Source: a virus
Strand: one strand, 5' to 3'
IMG/VR virus record: IMGVR_UViG_3300033153_010047
Coordinates: 1 to 22,491 of that record
DNA: 22,491 nt
In this document: positions 6,243-13,839 of the stretch, piece after piece
How positions within the stretch are numbered: the first letter of the stretch is position 1
How the letters are laid out: each line of letters begins with the position of its first letter
Translations under genes and position numbers: made by a program
Notes under the pieces: model-generated
The model's database searches: none
What the model was told of the DNA's origin: nothing
What the model saw: only the letters and a program-made list of their open reading frames with translations

Positions 6243-6743
6243 CTAGCCTTTTTTCTCTGCTAACTTAGCTTTAAGCGTTTCTAGCTTCCATTTTACTGTT
6301 GCTACAACTCCTAAGCCTCCTAACTCTTCAATTAAAATTCTTTTTTCATCTAAGTCAGGATCAGCACTTGCATCAGAATCACTTTTAGGCTTATCTTTTT
6401 TTGCTTCTGCTTTAAGTTGTGGAGCTACAGTTATTACTGGCTCTGTATTGGCTTTTGCTGGTGCTTGTAAAACCAAAGCCTCAAGCTTAGACTGAACAAT
6501 ATCATTAGAAAAAGGGATATTTAAACCTTTAGCTATTGCTACTAACTCAGGGTCCAATTGTGAAACCTCTTTCACATCACCAGAGATTCTAACTAATTCT
6601 TTCTCTAAAGCCTCTTTAAAAGGTGTTTGAGATGGTAACCAGTCTGGCATAGGCTTAGAAACAAGTGGGTGAAGTTTAATAAACTCACTTGTTCCTGCCT
6701 TTAAAAACTTCAACGCTATAGTTGAAATAACTGTTTTTTGCAT
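6243..6743 (-). CDS. FI-like head protein with C-terminal HeH/LEM-like motif, 166 aa
   Basis: The protein has a helical N-terminus, a Pro/Ala/Lys/Asp-rich linker at about residues 95-130 (APQLKAEAKKDKPKSDSDAS) and a compact C-terminal segment (EELGGLGVVATVKWKLETLKAKLAEK). The last part resembles the small two-helix HeH/LEM-type motif found at the end of several phage head proteins such as lambda FI. It lies between the capsid gene and the FII-position gene, with stop and start only three bases apart. In lambda FI aids DNA packaging by helping terminase dock on the prohead; that role here is inferred from position and the motif. Confidence 0.6.
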   Translation of the reverse strand: MQKTVISTIALKFLKAGTSEFIKLHPLVSKPMPDWLPSQTPFKEALEKELVRISGDVKEVSQLDPELVAIAKGLNIPFSNDIVQSKLEALVLQAPAKANTEPVITVAPQLKAEAKKDKPKSDSDASADPDLDEKRILIEELGGLGVVATVKWKLETLKAKLAEKKG

Positions 6744-6744
6744 C

Positions 6745-7734
6745 TTACACTTCCCAGATTTCTACTGTGTTTTTACGTTTCACATCAAGACCAAGTTGCA
6801 TAGAAGTAAATGTTGCTGTAACATTGTTTCCAGTTAAGTCTTTGCTGATTGCAGATTTACCGCCAATAAGGTGTGCGGCAAAAGGGTTTTCATAAGAGAT
6901 GTATTTCTTTTCAATAAGTCCAAGAATCATAACTTTATGAGTTCCACCCTTTAACACTAATGGAATTTGACCAACACCAGTATCTTCAATAAACTTAACT
7001 GTAATTTGGAGTTCATCTTCAAAATATTCTACTAGCTCTTTAAACGCAGACTTTTTGTTTGCTGGCATATCAGTAGATTCTGTTTGAACTCTTTTAAGTT
7101 TGTTTAAAGTACCTGTGTCCATGCGGATAGTAATAGTCGCTCTCGAAACAGCTATGTCTGGAACATCAGCTTCATCGTTGATGCCATCTATGTAGCTGTG
7201 AACGATAGCTTTCATTTGAGTTACTAACTCTTGAGCATCTGTTGTATCTGCAAAAGATTGTGCTAAAGCGGTTGCAGCTCTAGTGATAAATGGATGTGTT
7301 CCAAAACCATAAATACCCATAGCTGTATACTTAGCAGTTGAGCCATAAGCAATATTATCGGCGATATTATAGTGAGACTCAAAGTTTGCTTTTAAGTCTG
7401 CTCTTAATACCTCTGTATTAACTTTGTTGCCGTGTCTTAAGTAGTCACCTTGCGATACTTTTGCAGCCGATTGAAAAAATCCACCATCACTAAGAGTAAA
7501 AGTTTTTTGGATTGATGAAGAGATAACTGGAACAGAACTAGAGTTAGCGTCTGTAAGTTCAGCTTCTCCTATAATTATTCTTGAAACTGTAGAACTTTTA
7601 ATTTGTTGTTGCCAGTTTCCTGACACATTGATTATTCCACTTAGATTTTCAGCAAGCAAAGAAGTATCTTCTCTTGCCTCTGTTCTAATTGCTGCCACAT
7701 TTCCTAATATATATGATGTTGCGATTGATAACAT
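6745..7734 (-). CDS. Major capsid protein, 329 aa
   Basis: Length is right for a lambda E-type or DUF2184-type capsid protein. Several stretches look like HK97-fold capsid parts. These are an N-terminal region ending in ISSSIQKTFTLSDGG, a segment around residues 110-130 (IAYGSTAKYTAMGIYGFGTHP), a helix and strand region (AVSRATITIRMDTGTLNKL) typical of the A and P domains, and a C-terminal strand (LGLDVKRKNTVEIWEV). I favour a DUF2184-like family, but this is from memory of pattern, not a search. It sits directly after the decoration gene and before the FI-position gene, as in lambda D-E-FI. Confidence 0.75.
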   Translation of the reverse strand: MLSIATSYILGNVAAIRTEAREDTSLLAENLSGIINVSGNWQQQIKSSTVSRIIIGEAELTDANSSSVPVISSSIQKTFTLSDGGFFQSAAKVSQGDYLRHGNKVNTEVLRADLKANFESHYNIADNIAYGSTAKYTAMGIYGFGTHPFITRAATALAQSFADTTDAQELVTQMKAIVHSYIDGINDEADVPDIAVSRATITIRMDTGTLNKLKRVQTESTDMPANKKSAFKELVEYFEDELQITVKFIEDTGVGQIPLVLKGGTHKVMILGLIEKKYISYENPFAAHLIGGKSAISKDLTGNNVTATFTSMQLGLDVKRKNTVEIWEV

Positions 7735-7743
7735 TTCTACTCC

Positions 7744-8307
7744 TTACCAGATTTCTATTACTGCATCGCCAAATGCAGCTGCACCGATTCTAACGATTGC
7801 ATTTGGGATAAGTTCAGTATTTGCATCATTTACTGATGTAATACCGCCTAAAACAAGACCATTTTCAGTTGTTGCAGCGTCTGCTACGTTTATTCTCATA
7901 TAAACTGCACCGTCTACTGCTAAAATAGCTTCAGTTTTAACTCCAAAGAAACCTTTTCTTCCAACTGTTACTGGTTGATATTCTTTTACGAATTCCGTTT
8001 GACCTTGACCTACCGGTGCTGAAATTGTATCTTGTGAATAACCATCAATTTCTAAGTTTGTATCTAATGGTTCACGTTGAATAAGAGTAATTCCTATGAA
8101 CTTATTCGCAGATGTTGTTGCGCCGTTTCCAAGCTGGTCGCCATCGTCACGAACCTGTGCTTCACCTTCTGTTCCAGTACCTACTACTGCGATACCATAA
8201 CCTACATTTGATCCTACAATTTGTTTAGGCTCATCAAGTTGTGCTGACGTTTCTTTCCAAACTTTACCTGGTACTACTACTTGTGTAGCTGTTTTTGTTG
8301 CTGCCAT
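7744..8307 (-). CDS. Head decoration / cement protein (lambda D position), 187 aa
   Basis: The product is beta-rich, with many Val, Gly, Thr and Ala residues. The middle (NVGYGIAVVGTGTEGEAQVRDDGD, starting near residue 34) and the C-terminus (PNAIVRIGAAAFGDAVIEIW) look like the small beta-barrel proteins that stabilise expanded capsids. It is longer than lambda D (110 residues) and closer in size to cement proteins of other siphoviruses. The start at 8307 is one base after the protease/scaffold stop, so the two are coupled. No Cys residues are present, as is common in virion surface proteins. Exact family not assigned. Confidence 0.65.
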   Translation of the reverse strand: MAATKTATQVVVPGKVWKETSAQLDEPKQIVGSNVGYGIAVVGTGTEGEAQVRDDGDQLGNGATTSANKFIGITLIQREPLDTNLEIDGYSQDTISAPVGQGQTEFVKEYQPVTVGRKGFFGVKTEAILAVDGAVYMRINVADAATTENGLVLGGITSVNDANTELIPNAIVRIGAAAFGDAVIEIW

Positions 8308-8760
8308 TTAAAACTCCTCTGACATTTTTTGTACATCTTCTGGGACTTCATCTTTGTTTAAAGAATCATCTCCGCCTGTTTGTGGTGCTGAACTAGATGC
8401 CATAGCTTTATGTAATGATAGTTCTAAATTAACCATATCTGCGCCACCATCACTTAAGAGTGTTACCTCATCAAGAGTTTTCATTTTCACATCTGCTGCT
8501 ACACCACCAAAAGATTCTGATGTTACCATCGTTAAAACTGCTTTCATTGACGTTTGCATATTTAATAGTTTTACACCATCTTGCGTGTCTCTGTCTGCTA
8601 TAGCTTGTGTGTGTGATGCAGTAAGTGTTGCTACCTCATCATTTTTTGCTGTTAGTGTTGCAGAATCTACTCCGCCTAACAATGCCACTATCGCATTTTT
8701 ATCTTCTGAGGAAGCTGTTGCTGCGAATACTTTTATACCATTTGATGTTGTTACATCCAT
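8308..8760 (-). CDS. Nested scaffold protein (Nu3-like), 150 aa
   Basis: This is an in-frame internal start inside the protease gene. The ATG at 8760 (residue 228 of the long product, MDVTTSNG) is preceded by AAGGA with a 7-base spacing, as good as any ribosome binding site in the operon. The product begins exactly where the scaffold-like region begins and shares its C-terminus with the long protein. It is acidic, rich in Ala/Thr/Asp, and ends with DVQKMSEEF. Separate expression of scaffold in excess over protease is the known arrangement in lambda (C/Nu3); here it is inferred from the start signal. Confidence 0.65.
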   Translation of the reverse strand: MDVTTSNGIKVFAATASSEDKNAIVALLGGVDSATLTAKNDEVATLTASHTQAIADRDTQDGVKLLNMQTSMKAVLTMVTSESFGGVAADVKMKTLDEVTLLSDGGADMVNLELSLHKAMASSSAPQTGGDDSLNKDEVPEDVQKMSEEF

Positions 8761-9441
8761 ATCGTTTTCCTTTTGTTGAATTTGAGTTGGCTTATCTATA
8801 GTATCCAATAAGCTTGCCATTGATTTTAGTTCCTCAGAGTACCCTTCTTTTTTGAAGTTTTTTAAACACTCCTGAGAATTTCTTGCATTACAAGCTAAAG
8901 CTTTTTCTTTAAAGCTTGCTATACTATCTGTTTTATTTAAAACCTCTAACTCTCCTGATTCTTTAATTTCTGTTGCAAAGCCTGAATCTAGTATTTCTTG
9001 ACCAAAAAGCCACTTCTCTGCTATCAATTCTGCTTCTATCTCGTTTTCTGTTCTGTTTGATATTCTACTGTAGTCTCTTTTAAATATACCAAATACCCCT
9101 TTAAGATAGTTAGCTCTTTCTTGGACTACCACATATGTACCCCACACTCCGCTTGATGGAGGATGAGCCATATATGCTGAGTTGCTATAAACTACTCTCT
9201 CTTCACCTGCTAGAAAAATATAACTTGCTGCTGATACCGCTTGACCCATTATTACAGTTGTTATTTTCCCTTTTGTGTAGTTTTTTAAAAGATTAAATAT
9301 TCTAACTGCTTCAAAGACATCTCCACCATCTGATGATATTTCTACAGTTATGTCACCTGTTGCAGATTTTAGTTGTTTATTTACTCTGTCTGCTGTTACT
9401 CCGTAGTATGGTGATATGTCATCATCTATTAGTATTTGCAT
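8308..9441 (-). CDS. Prohead protease (ClpP/S49 type) fused to scaffold (lambda C), 377 aa
   Basis: The N-terminal 175 residues are a ClpP-like serine protease. The oxyanion/Gly motif EISSDGGDVFEA lies at 34-45, the likely catalytic Ser is S70 in GQAVSAAS, and the likely His is H93 in YMAHPPS. The C-terminal half, after a linker with two Cys (CNARNSQEC), is low in complexity, rich in Ala, Thr, Asp and Glu, and helical, as expected for scaffold. An internal ATG at 8760 with a strong ribosome binding site allows the scaffold to be made alone, as for C/Nu3 in lambda. The start at 9441 overlaps the portal stop by one base. The protease removes scaffold and matures the prohead. Confidence 0.85.
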   Translation of the reverse strand: MQILIDDDISPYYGVTADRVNKQLKSATGDITVEISSDGGDVFEAVRIFNLLKNYTKGKITTVIMGQAVSAASYIFLAGEERVVYSNSAYMAHPPSSGVWGTYVVVQERANYLKGVFGIFKRDYSRISNRTENEIEAELIAEKWLFGQEILDSGFATEIKESGELEVLNKTDSIASFKEKALACNARNSQECLKNFKKEGYSEELKSMASLLDTIDKPTQIQQKENDMDVTTSNGIKVFAATASSEDKNAIVALLGGVDSATLTAKNDEVATLTASHTQAIADRDTQDGVKLLNMQTSMKAVLTMVTSESFGGVAADVKMKTLDEVTLLSDGGADMVNLELSLHKAMASSSAPQTGGDDSLNKDEVPEDVQKMSEEF

Positions 9442-11015
9442 TATTGTTTTTCTCCTGGTGTTGGTTTTGGTGTTTCTTCATCTATTGCTATTTCTTGTTG
9501 CACTATATTGTCGTCTTCGTCTAGTGTGTATTGTATGCCTAGTGGTGCTGCTTTTTTGTTTAGCTCTACTAGTTCATCAAGAAGTTTCATTTTTTCTTCT
9601 ATCTCTTTTTTCTTAGCTCTTGTGTTTGCTTCTAGGATGTTGTCTAAATCGTTTCCTAGTTGTGATGCTGCATCGTAATCTGATATTACTTTTTCTTTTT
9701 TGTTTATTTTTCTAGCGTTGGCAGATTTGACTTCATCTAGTTCTGTTTTAGTTCCCATCGTTATGGTGTATTGGTAATAGTATTTATATTCATCTTGGTA
9801 AAAGTCTTTTATTCCCCACTTTGTAGCGTTGGCAAATATGAACTTATTTATGATGTCTACAAATAACATACCTTTTATGTTGTCTTGCTCTATACCATAA
9901 CGTGTTTCATTTTCTTGCTTTTTAGCTTTCACTACTGCAAAAACTGCTGAGTCTTCACCTTGCATGAGTGAACTTGTTGAGATAGAGAAGTTTTGAGCTA
10001 GTGTTTCTTTTTCGTTTTTTCTGAAAGTGTCAAACACAGACTTCATAGATTCATTTTTCAGTGCTGTTAAATCTTCATCTATTCCTATATATGCTGTTGG
10101 GCTGTTTGATTGGTCTTCTGTTGAAAAAGATTGCACTGATGGCATCCCTTTTTCTGTAGCCAACTTTTGCGTCCAATAGTCTTTTTGTCTTTCTATTAGT
10201 GGTTTAATTACATTTGTCTTATGAACATACTTTGTAGAAGATGCAGCTGTAGAAGCTTTTAGTTCGTTGTTTTTATAAGTAATAGTATCTTGAACTACTC
10301 CTATTGCACCAGCGATTTGTGGTATTCCACGGTATTGGCTTATTCTTAGGTGAGGGTTGAAATATAGCGTAAAGCTATTTCTTGGGTATAGTGTAGACTT
10401 TTGTTTTGTTACTCCATCGTCATATATATAGACACCTTCTACTTTTCCATATTCGCCTAATTGGAGTCCACTTACTATTGCGTAAGATTTTAGTGCTCCT
10501 GTTTGTTCGTGATACTCCGCTGGCTTATCTTTGCTCGTGTCTATCATAGATGTTTCTAGTAGTTGAGTAACGTATCCAAATCTTAAAGATGGGTCTATGT
10601 GATGAAGAACTAAAACTTCACCTTCTGCACCTTTTTCTGCTTTTACTATTTGTCTAAGGATGTTATCGCAGTGATAGTCACCTTTTACTTCAAAGAACTG
10701 TTTTTTACAGAAAAGAATCCAGTCTGCTTCCGCTTTGTCATTTTTTTCTTTATCTAAGTTTCCATCTTTATCTTTAAACTTAAACTGAACACCAGTTTTG
10801 ATTCCTATAACCCCAGCCTCAAAATTTAACTTGATTGCTTGAATAACAGAAGTGTTTGCATCCATAAAACGAGTTTTATCAGTGAGGGATGTTTTTTCGT
10901 CTATGATGTCATTTATGTTTTTATCTTCTGCGTCTGCTGCTTGAGCCTGAAGACCTAGACTTGAGTGAGTTAAGTAGTTTGAAGCTGCTGAACTTACGAA
11001 AGGTGAAACATTCAT
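9441..11015 (-). CDS. Portal protein (lambda B type), 524 aa
   Basis: Length matches lambda B (533 residues). The stretch around residues 45-75 (DANTSVIQAIKLNFEAGVIGIKTGVQFKF) is the typical start of lambda-family portals, where arms lead into the wing domain. HIDPSLRFGY and NPHLRISQYRGIPQIAGAIG (around 215-240) match the conserved region reading roughly R-x-x-Q-x-R-G-x-P. The C-terminal 100 residues are Lys/Glu helices (stem/crown), ending in a Pro-rich tail. The portal forms the dodecameric ring for DNA entry. It follows the gpW-like gene directly (TAA then ATG), with GGAG ten bases upstream. Confidence 0.85.
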   Translation of the reverse strand: MNVSPFVSSAASNYLTHSSLGLQAQAADAEDKNINDIIDEKTSLTDKTRFMDANTSVIQAIKLNFEAGVIGIKTGVQFKFKDKDGNLDKEKNDKAEADWILFCKKQFFEVKGDYHCDNILRQIVKAEKGAEGEVLVLHHIDPSLRFGYVTQLLETSMIDTSKDKPAEYHEQTGALKSYAIVSGLQLGEYGKVEGVYIYDDGVTKQKSTLYPRNSFTLYFNPHLRISQYRGIPQIAGAIGVVQDTITYKNNELKASTAASSTKYVHKTNVIKPLIERQKDYWTQKLATEKGMPSVQSFSTEDQSNSPTAYIGIDEDLTALKNESMKSVFDTFRKNEKETLAQNFSISTSSLMQGEDSAVFAVVKAKKQENETRYGIEQDNIKGMLFVDIINKFIFANATKWGIKDFYQDEYKYYYQYTITMGTKTELDEVKSANARKINKKEKVISDYDAASQLGNDLDNILEANTRAKKKEIEEKMKLLDELVELNKKAAPLGIQYTLDEDDNIVQQEIAIDEETPKPTPGEKQ

Positions 11016-11216
11016 TTAAACATTCTCCATTCTATATAATTCGTTTTCAGTTTCGTTTTTGAGTGTTTTTAGTTGTGCCGTTGTAGCTTTCTTAAAGTAT
11101 GTAGCACCTTGTTTAAACTCTTCTACTCCACCTGTAGCTATAGACTGAGTATATGCTGTTGTTATTGCATCTAGCTCAGTTTGTTTAGTTGCTATTTCCG
11201 CAGTAGTATAAGCCAC
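11016..11216 (-). CDS. Head-tail joining protein gpW-like, 66 aa
   Basis: The start is the GTG at 11216, with GATGAGGTG upstream. At 66 residues it is nearly the same size as lambda W (68 residues). The predicted fold is two helices around a short beta hairpin. The N-terminal helix is TAEIATKQTELDAITTAYTQSIATG, and the C-terminal helix follows the FKQGATYFKKATTAQLKTLKNE stretch, which matches the gpW pattern of a hairpin with T-Y-x-x-A. In lambda W closes the portal after packaging. It is the first gene of the head-tail operon after the inserted zinc-ribbon gene and has its own -10 box. Confidence 0.8.
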   Translation of the reverse strand: MAYTTAEIATKQTELDAITTAYTQSIATGGVEEFKQGATYFKKATTAQLKTLKNETENELYRMENV

Positions 11217-11246
11217 ACTATCACCTCATCTCAAAATATTAGCACC

Positions 11247-11285
11247 ATTATATCATAAAGTCTCGTTTTCTTGATGTGTGTCAAG
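11247..11285 (-). promoter_or_regulatory. Promoter of the head-tail operon sharing the palindrome
   Basis: On the minus strand a perfect TATAAT at 11252-11247 lies 31 bases upstream of the gpW-like start. The palindrome at 11270-11285 lies upstream, its centre 28 bp from the -10 centre. The same box drives the plus-strand gene at 32 bp spacing. The site thus sits between two divergent promoters. Confidence 0.5.
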
Positions 11286-11312
11286 GAAAATGTTTTTTAG
11301 TTGTTGTATAAT
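11270..11312 (+). promoter_or_regulatory. Palindrome-type promoter of the zinc-ribbon gene
   Basis: CTTGATGTGTGTCAAG lies at 11270-11285 and TATAAT at 11307-11312, with exactly 23 bases between the right-arm TCA and the -10 box. The -35 position reads AGGAAA, as in the promoter at 18078-18120. The start codon follows at 11333. Confidence 0.75.
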
Positions 11313-11332
11313 GCCGTCATAAAGGATAATAA

Positions 11333-11494
11333 ATGGCAAGATATAACTATAGATGCGAAAACTGTAAAAAAGAAACAGTGATATCAAAACCTATGATAGA
11401 ATCTAGTAGAGATGAGTTTTGTACTAAGTGTGAAGCAAAACTAACTAGAGTATATAGTATTGCTGTTAAGACTGGTGATGGATTTAAAAGTTAG
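11333..11494 (+). CDS. FmdB-like zinc-ribbon protein, 53 aa (moron)
   Basis: A 53-residue ORF from the ATG at 11333 with AAAGGA upstream. It begins MARYNYRCENCKKE and has paired CxxC motifs at C8/C11 and C30/C33, the small zinc-ribbon layout of FmdB-type and transcription-factor-like proteins. The rest is polar and basic, ending VYSIAVKTGDGFKS. It lies between terminase and gpW on the opposite strand, has a palindrome promoter, and its stop overlaps the convergent terminase stop by four bases. It probably binds nucleic acid or a protein partner; its role is unknown. Too short for many gene finders, but the metal-binding pattern, ribosome binding site and promoter make it credible. Confidence 0.75.
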   Translation: MARYNYRCENCKKETVISKPMIESSRDEFCTKCEAKLTRVYSIAVKTGDGFKS

Positions 11495-13536
11495 AAGTGG
11501 TCGTGTTGTTGTGGTGATTTTTTATAAGCTATCATATCTTCCATTTCTTTGATTTCTCTTCTTGAGAGTTCTTTTGGTTTTTCTGCTATGTATCCTGAGT
11601 CCATATTCCAATTGGCTATAGAGTAGATGAAACAATCCCAGTAGTCATTTCTTACCGATGAGTTTCTTTTTATCCAAGACTCTTCTTTATCTACTTTTCC
11701 TGTTGCTTGGTCTACTGCGTATGTTTTATGCTCTGAGGACATCATTCTTTCAAAGTCTTCTCTGACTGATTTTAGTCCTGCTTCGGTTTTTTCTTCTGCT
11801 AGTCTTACTGGTTTTTGATTTATGAAGTATAGGTTATCTTCATAGTTTAGAGCTTTTTCTAGTTTATCATCTCCATCTAGTGCTTTTACTCTTTCTATGC
11901 TTCTTGTTATGAGGTCATGTGCATAGTCTTTTGCCATAAGGTTGTTTACTTTTATGATTTTTATCTCTGGGATGGTTTTATGTTTTGCTGGTGCATGAAC
12001 TGTGGTCATGTTTTTCCCACTTACACCTTCTGTTGCGTATATATAGTCTTCTCTACCCTCTGTGATAACTATATTTTTTATCCACTCGTCCACTAAAGTG
12101 GTTCTCTTTTTATCTCCAAGCCTATCTATAGTTACTCTATTTATTGGTTTTATCTCTCCATGCTGTGTAACTAAAGTTTGTTTTCTTATGGTGTCAAGTT
12201 CATCAAAAGATTCCGCTCTACCATAATCTACTAAGTTTGGTTTTGATCCATACTCCCATGAGTGGATAGTCCACCAGAAATGGGTAAGCTGAGTATCTAT
12301 AGTTAAATATACTTTAAAAGAATCTTCTGGAATCACTCTCTCCTCCAGTCCATTTGAAAGTAAAAGTATGTCGTTTTTCTTTAAAGTTTCTTTTGCCTCT
12401 TGTTCGAAAGTATCGTTAAAATACCCCTCGTATAAAAGCTCTAAAAGTCTTTTTCTTTCAGTAGGATTTCTTTCAAGTTGTGCTTTTAGCCATTTCCTAG
12501 CTATCTCTTCATAGGGTACAAAAAAAGATAAAAATGAGTTTGCACTAAATCCTACAGTAGATGGATTGATTTTGTTTCCTTTTACATACCATCCTATTTT
12601 AAAATCAAGGATTTGTTTATTTTTCTCTTCTGTATTTATCTTGCATCCGTTTACGTTACACTCATAATATGCAGTTTTTGCAGCATAAGGTAGATATTTC
12701 TCGTAAATCACTTCATCCGTAAAAGTCTCTGCCGTATACCCAAACATCTCTTTATAATCTTTTTCGCTTAAAACTATAAACTGAGTATGAGATGGTTCTA
12801 TAAACTCACTGCAATGAGGACATTCTATAGTTAAATAGTTCTTTTGCTCACAGCTATTAAACCCTTTCGTAATTGGGCTATCTTTTGATTTTTTTGTAGA
12901 TGCAGCTAAAAGTTTTCCACCATACTCTATAAAAGTTTTTCCACGCTCTACAAGTGGAGCTATAGAGGCAAGACCCTCTTTGAACTCATCTATCTCATCT
13001 GCTATAATCAGTTTGGCTGTTACAGCTTTTTTATCATCATCCGTCATCGAACCGATAAGATAGGTTGTTGCTCCTTGGTGGGCTATGATACCACCTTTGT
13101 TTTGTGCTCTTTTTTCTTCTACTCTAGTCTCTTCTATGATTGCTTTTAGTGCTGGTGAAGAGTTTACTAGTTCTGTAATTTTTTCTTTTTGATATCTTCC
13201 TATCATTTTATCTTTAGGAATCATCCATACAACAGTTTTTGGGTTCATCTTTGCGTTGTGTGACCATGCAATAAAAAGAAATAGTGTTTTTGCCATTTGA
13301 GAAGCAAACATAAGGAAAACTTCTTGAATTTTAGGATTGTCTAATGCTTGCATAGGTTTTATAAGATGGGGACTGCGAGAAAAGTCTACTGGCTTACCCG
13401 CACCAACGGCATTTGTTTTTGGAAGATGCACAAAAGTTTCAGCATACTTTTGATGTGTCATTGTCTTTTCCCACTGCAAGAGTCGGTCTACAGTGGGTAG
13501 TGAATCTCGTAGTTCTGCTCTTCTAGTGTCATTCAT
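11491..13536 (-). CDS. Terminase large subunit, lambda gpA family, 681 aa
   Basis: Packaging motor ATPase and nuclease. The deviant Walker A is ASQMAKT at 78-84, where the family usually has SAQVGKT-like. A strand ends in VVWMIPKD, Walker B is LIIADEIDEF near 176-185, and there are Cys pairs at C239/C242 and C293/C299 (zinc-binding in this family). The nuclease Asp is probably D414 in LTIDTQLTHFWW, followed by the C-terminal RNase H-like domain. Length is close to lambda A (641 residues). I chose the ATG at 13536 over an in-frame TTG at 13578, because the TTG would place 14 unlikely residues in front. No small terminase gene lies upstream; the region upstream is occupied by divergent genes. 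Confidence 0.9.
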   Translation of the reverse strand: MNDTRRAELRDSLPTVDRLLQWEKTMTHQKYAETFVHLPKTNAVGAGKPVDFSRSPHLIKPMQALDNPKIQEVFLMFASQMAKTLFLFIAWSHNAKMNPKTVVWMIPKDKMIGRYQKEKITELVNSSPALKAIIEETRVEEKRAQNKGGIIAHQGATTYLIGSMTDDDKKAVTAKLIIADEIDEFKEGLASIAPLVERGKTFIEYGGKLLAASTKKSKDSPITKGFNSCEQKNYLTIECPHCSEFIEPSHTQFIVLSEKDYKEMFGYTAETFTDEVIYEKYLPYAAKTAYYECNVNGCKINTEEKNKQILDFKIGWYVKGNKINPSTVGFSANSFLSFFVPYEEIARKWLKAQLERNPTERKRLLELLYEGYFNDTFEQEAKETLKKNDILLLSNGLEERVIPEDSFKVYLTIDTQLTHFWWTIHSWEYGSKPNLVDYGRAESFDELDTIRKQTLVTQHGEIKPINRVTIDRLGDKKRTTLVDEWIKNIVITEGREDYIYATEGVSGKNMTTVHAPAKHKTIPEIKIIKVNNLMAKDYAHDLITRSIERVKALDGDDKLEKALNYEDNLYFINQKPVRLAEEKTEAGLKSVREDFERMMSSEHKTYAVDQATGKVDKEESWIKRNSSVRNDYWDCFIYSIANWNMDSGYIAEKPKELSRREIKEMEDMIAYKKSPQQHDHF

Positions 13537-13558
13537 GTGAAATTGTATCCAAAAATGG

Positions 13559-13564
13559 TATAAT
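13559..13564 (+). promoter_or_regulatory. -10 box for tail fibre operon
   Basis: TATAAT lies 23 bases upstream of the ATG at 13588, with no recognisable -35 and no palindrome box at the usual place. On the other strand a TTGAAA...TACAAT pair with 16-bp spacing would start the terminase transcript almost at its ATG. Both calls are by eye. Confidence 0.45.
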
Positions 13565-13587
13565 TTCAAAAAAGACAAAGGAAAATT

Positions 13588-13839
13588 ATGGCTAGTGAAA
13601 ATTTAACTCTTACAGGGAGTCAACAATCCACCGTTTCAGTAGGAGGTCTTGCTGCCTACTCTGTGCAAAATAGGTTCAATACTGACTTGTATTTCAAAGA
13701 AGTTGGTGCTGATGATTCAGTTTATGGTTTTATTCCGCAAGGAACATTTGATAATTTTGATAGAGATATGGTGTTTTGGTATCCAGAAGCTTCCGATGCA
13801 GAAATCCGAGATGTTTATATTCTAAGGAGTTTAACATGA
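13588..13839 (+). CDS. Small virion-associated protein upstream of tail fibre, 83 aa
   Basis: The start is the ATG at 13588 with AAAGGA upstream. The sequence is beta-rich and Gly/Ser/Thr-rich at the N-terminus (TLTGSQQSTVSVGGLAAYSV), with a Tyr/Asp-rich second half. It has no signal or membrane segment. Its stop overlaps the fibre gene start (ATGA), so the two are made together, which suggests a fibre-attachment or baseplate role. I recognise no family. It is divergent from terminase, an unusual position for a tail gene in the lambda order. Confidence 0.65.
   Translation: MASENLTLTGSQQSTVSVGGLAAYSVQNRFNTDLYFKEVGADDSVYGFIPQGTFDNFDRDMVFWYPEASDAEIRDVYILRSLT

Noticed and set aside
8354-8779. 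Plus-strand ORF of 141 residues
   Set aside because: Shadow of the scaffold region of the protease gene, full of Ser/Ala/Val repeats caused by the antisense of Ala/Thr/Asp codons.
13537-13578. TTG start adding 14 residues to terminase
   Set aside because: The extra residues do not look like a terminase N-terminus, and the region overlaps the divergent promoter and ribosome binding site of the fibre operon.
13776-13835. Longer start of the tail fibre gene
   Set aside because: It reads through the end of the 83-residue gene in another frame. The ATG at 13836 has AAGGAG and an ATGA overlap.
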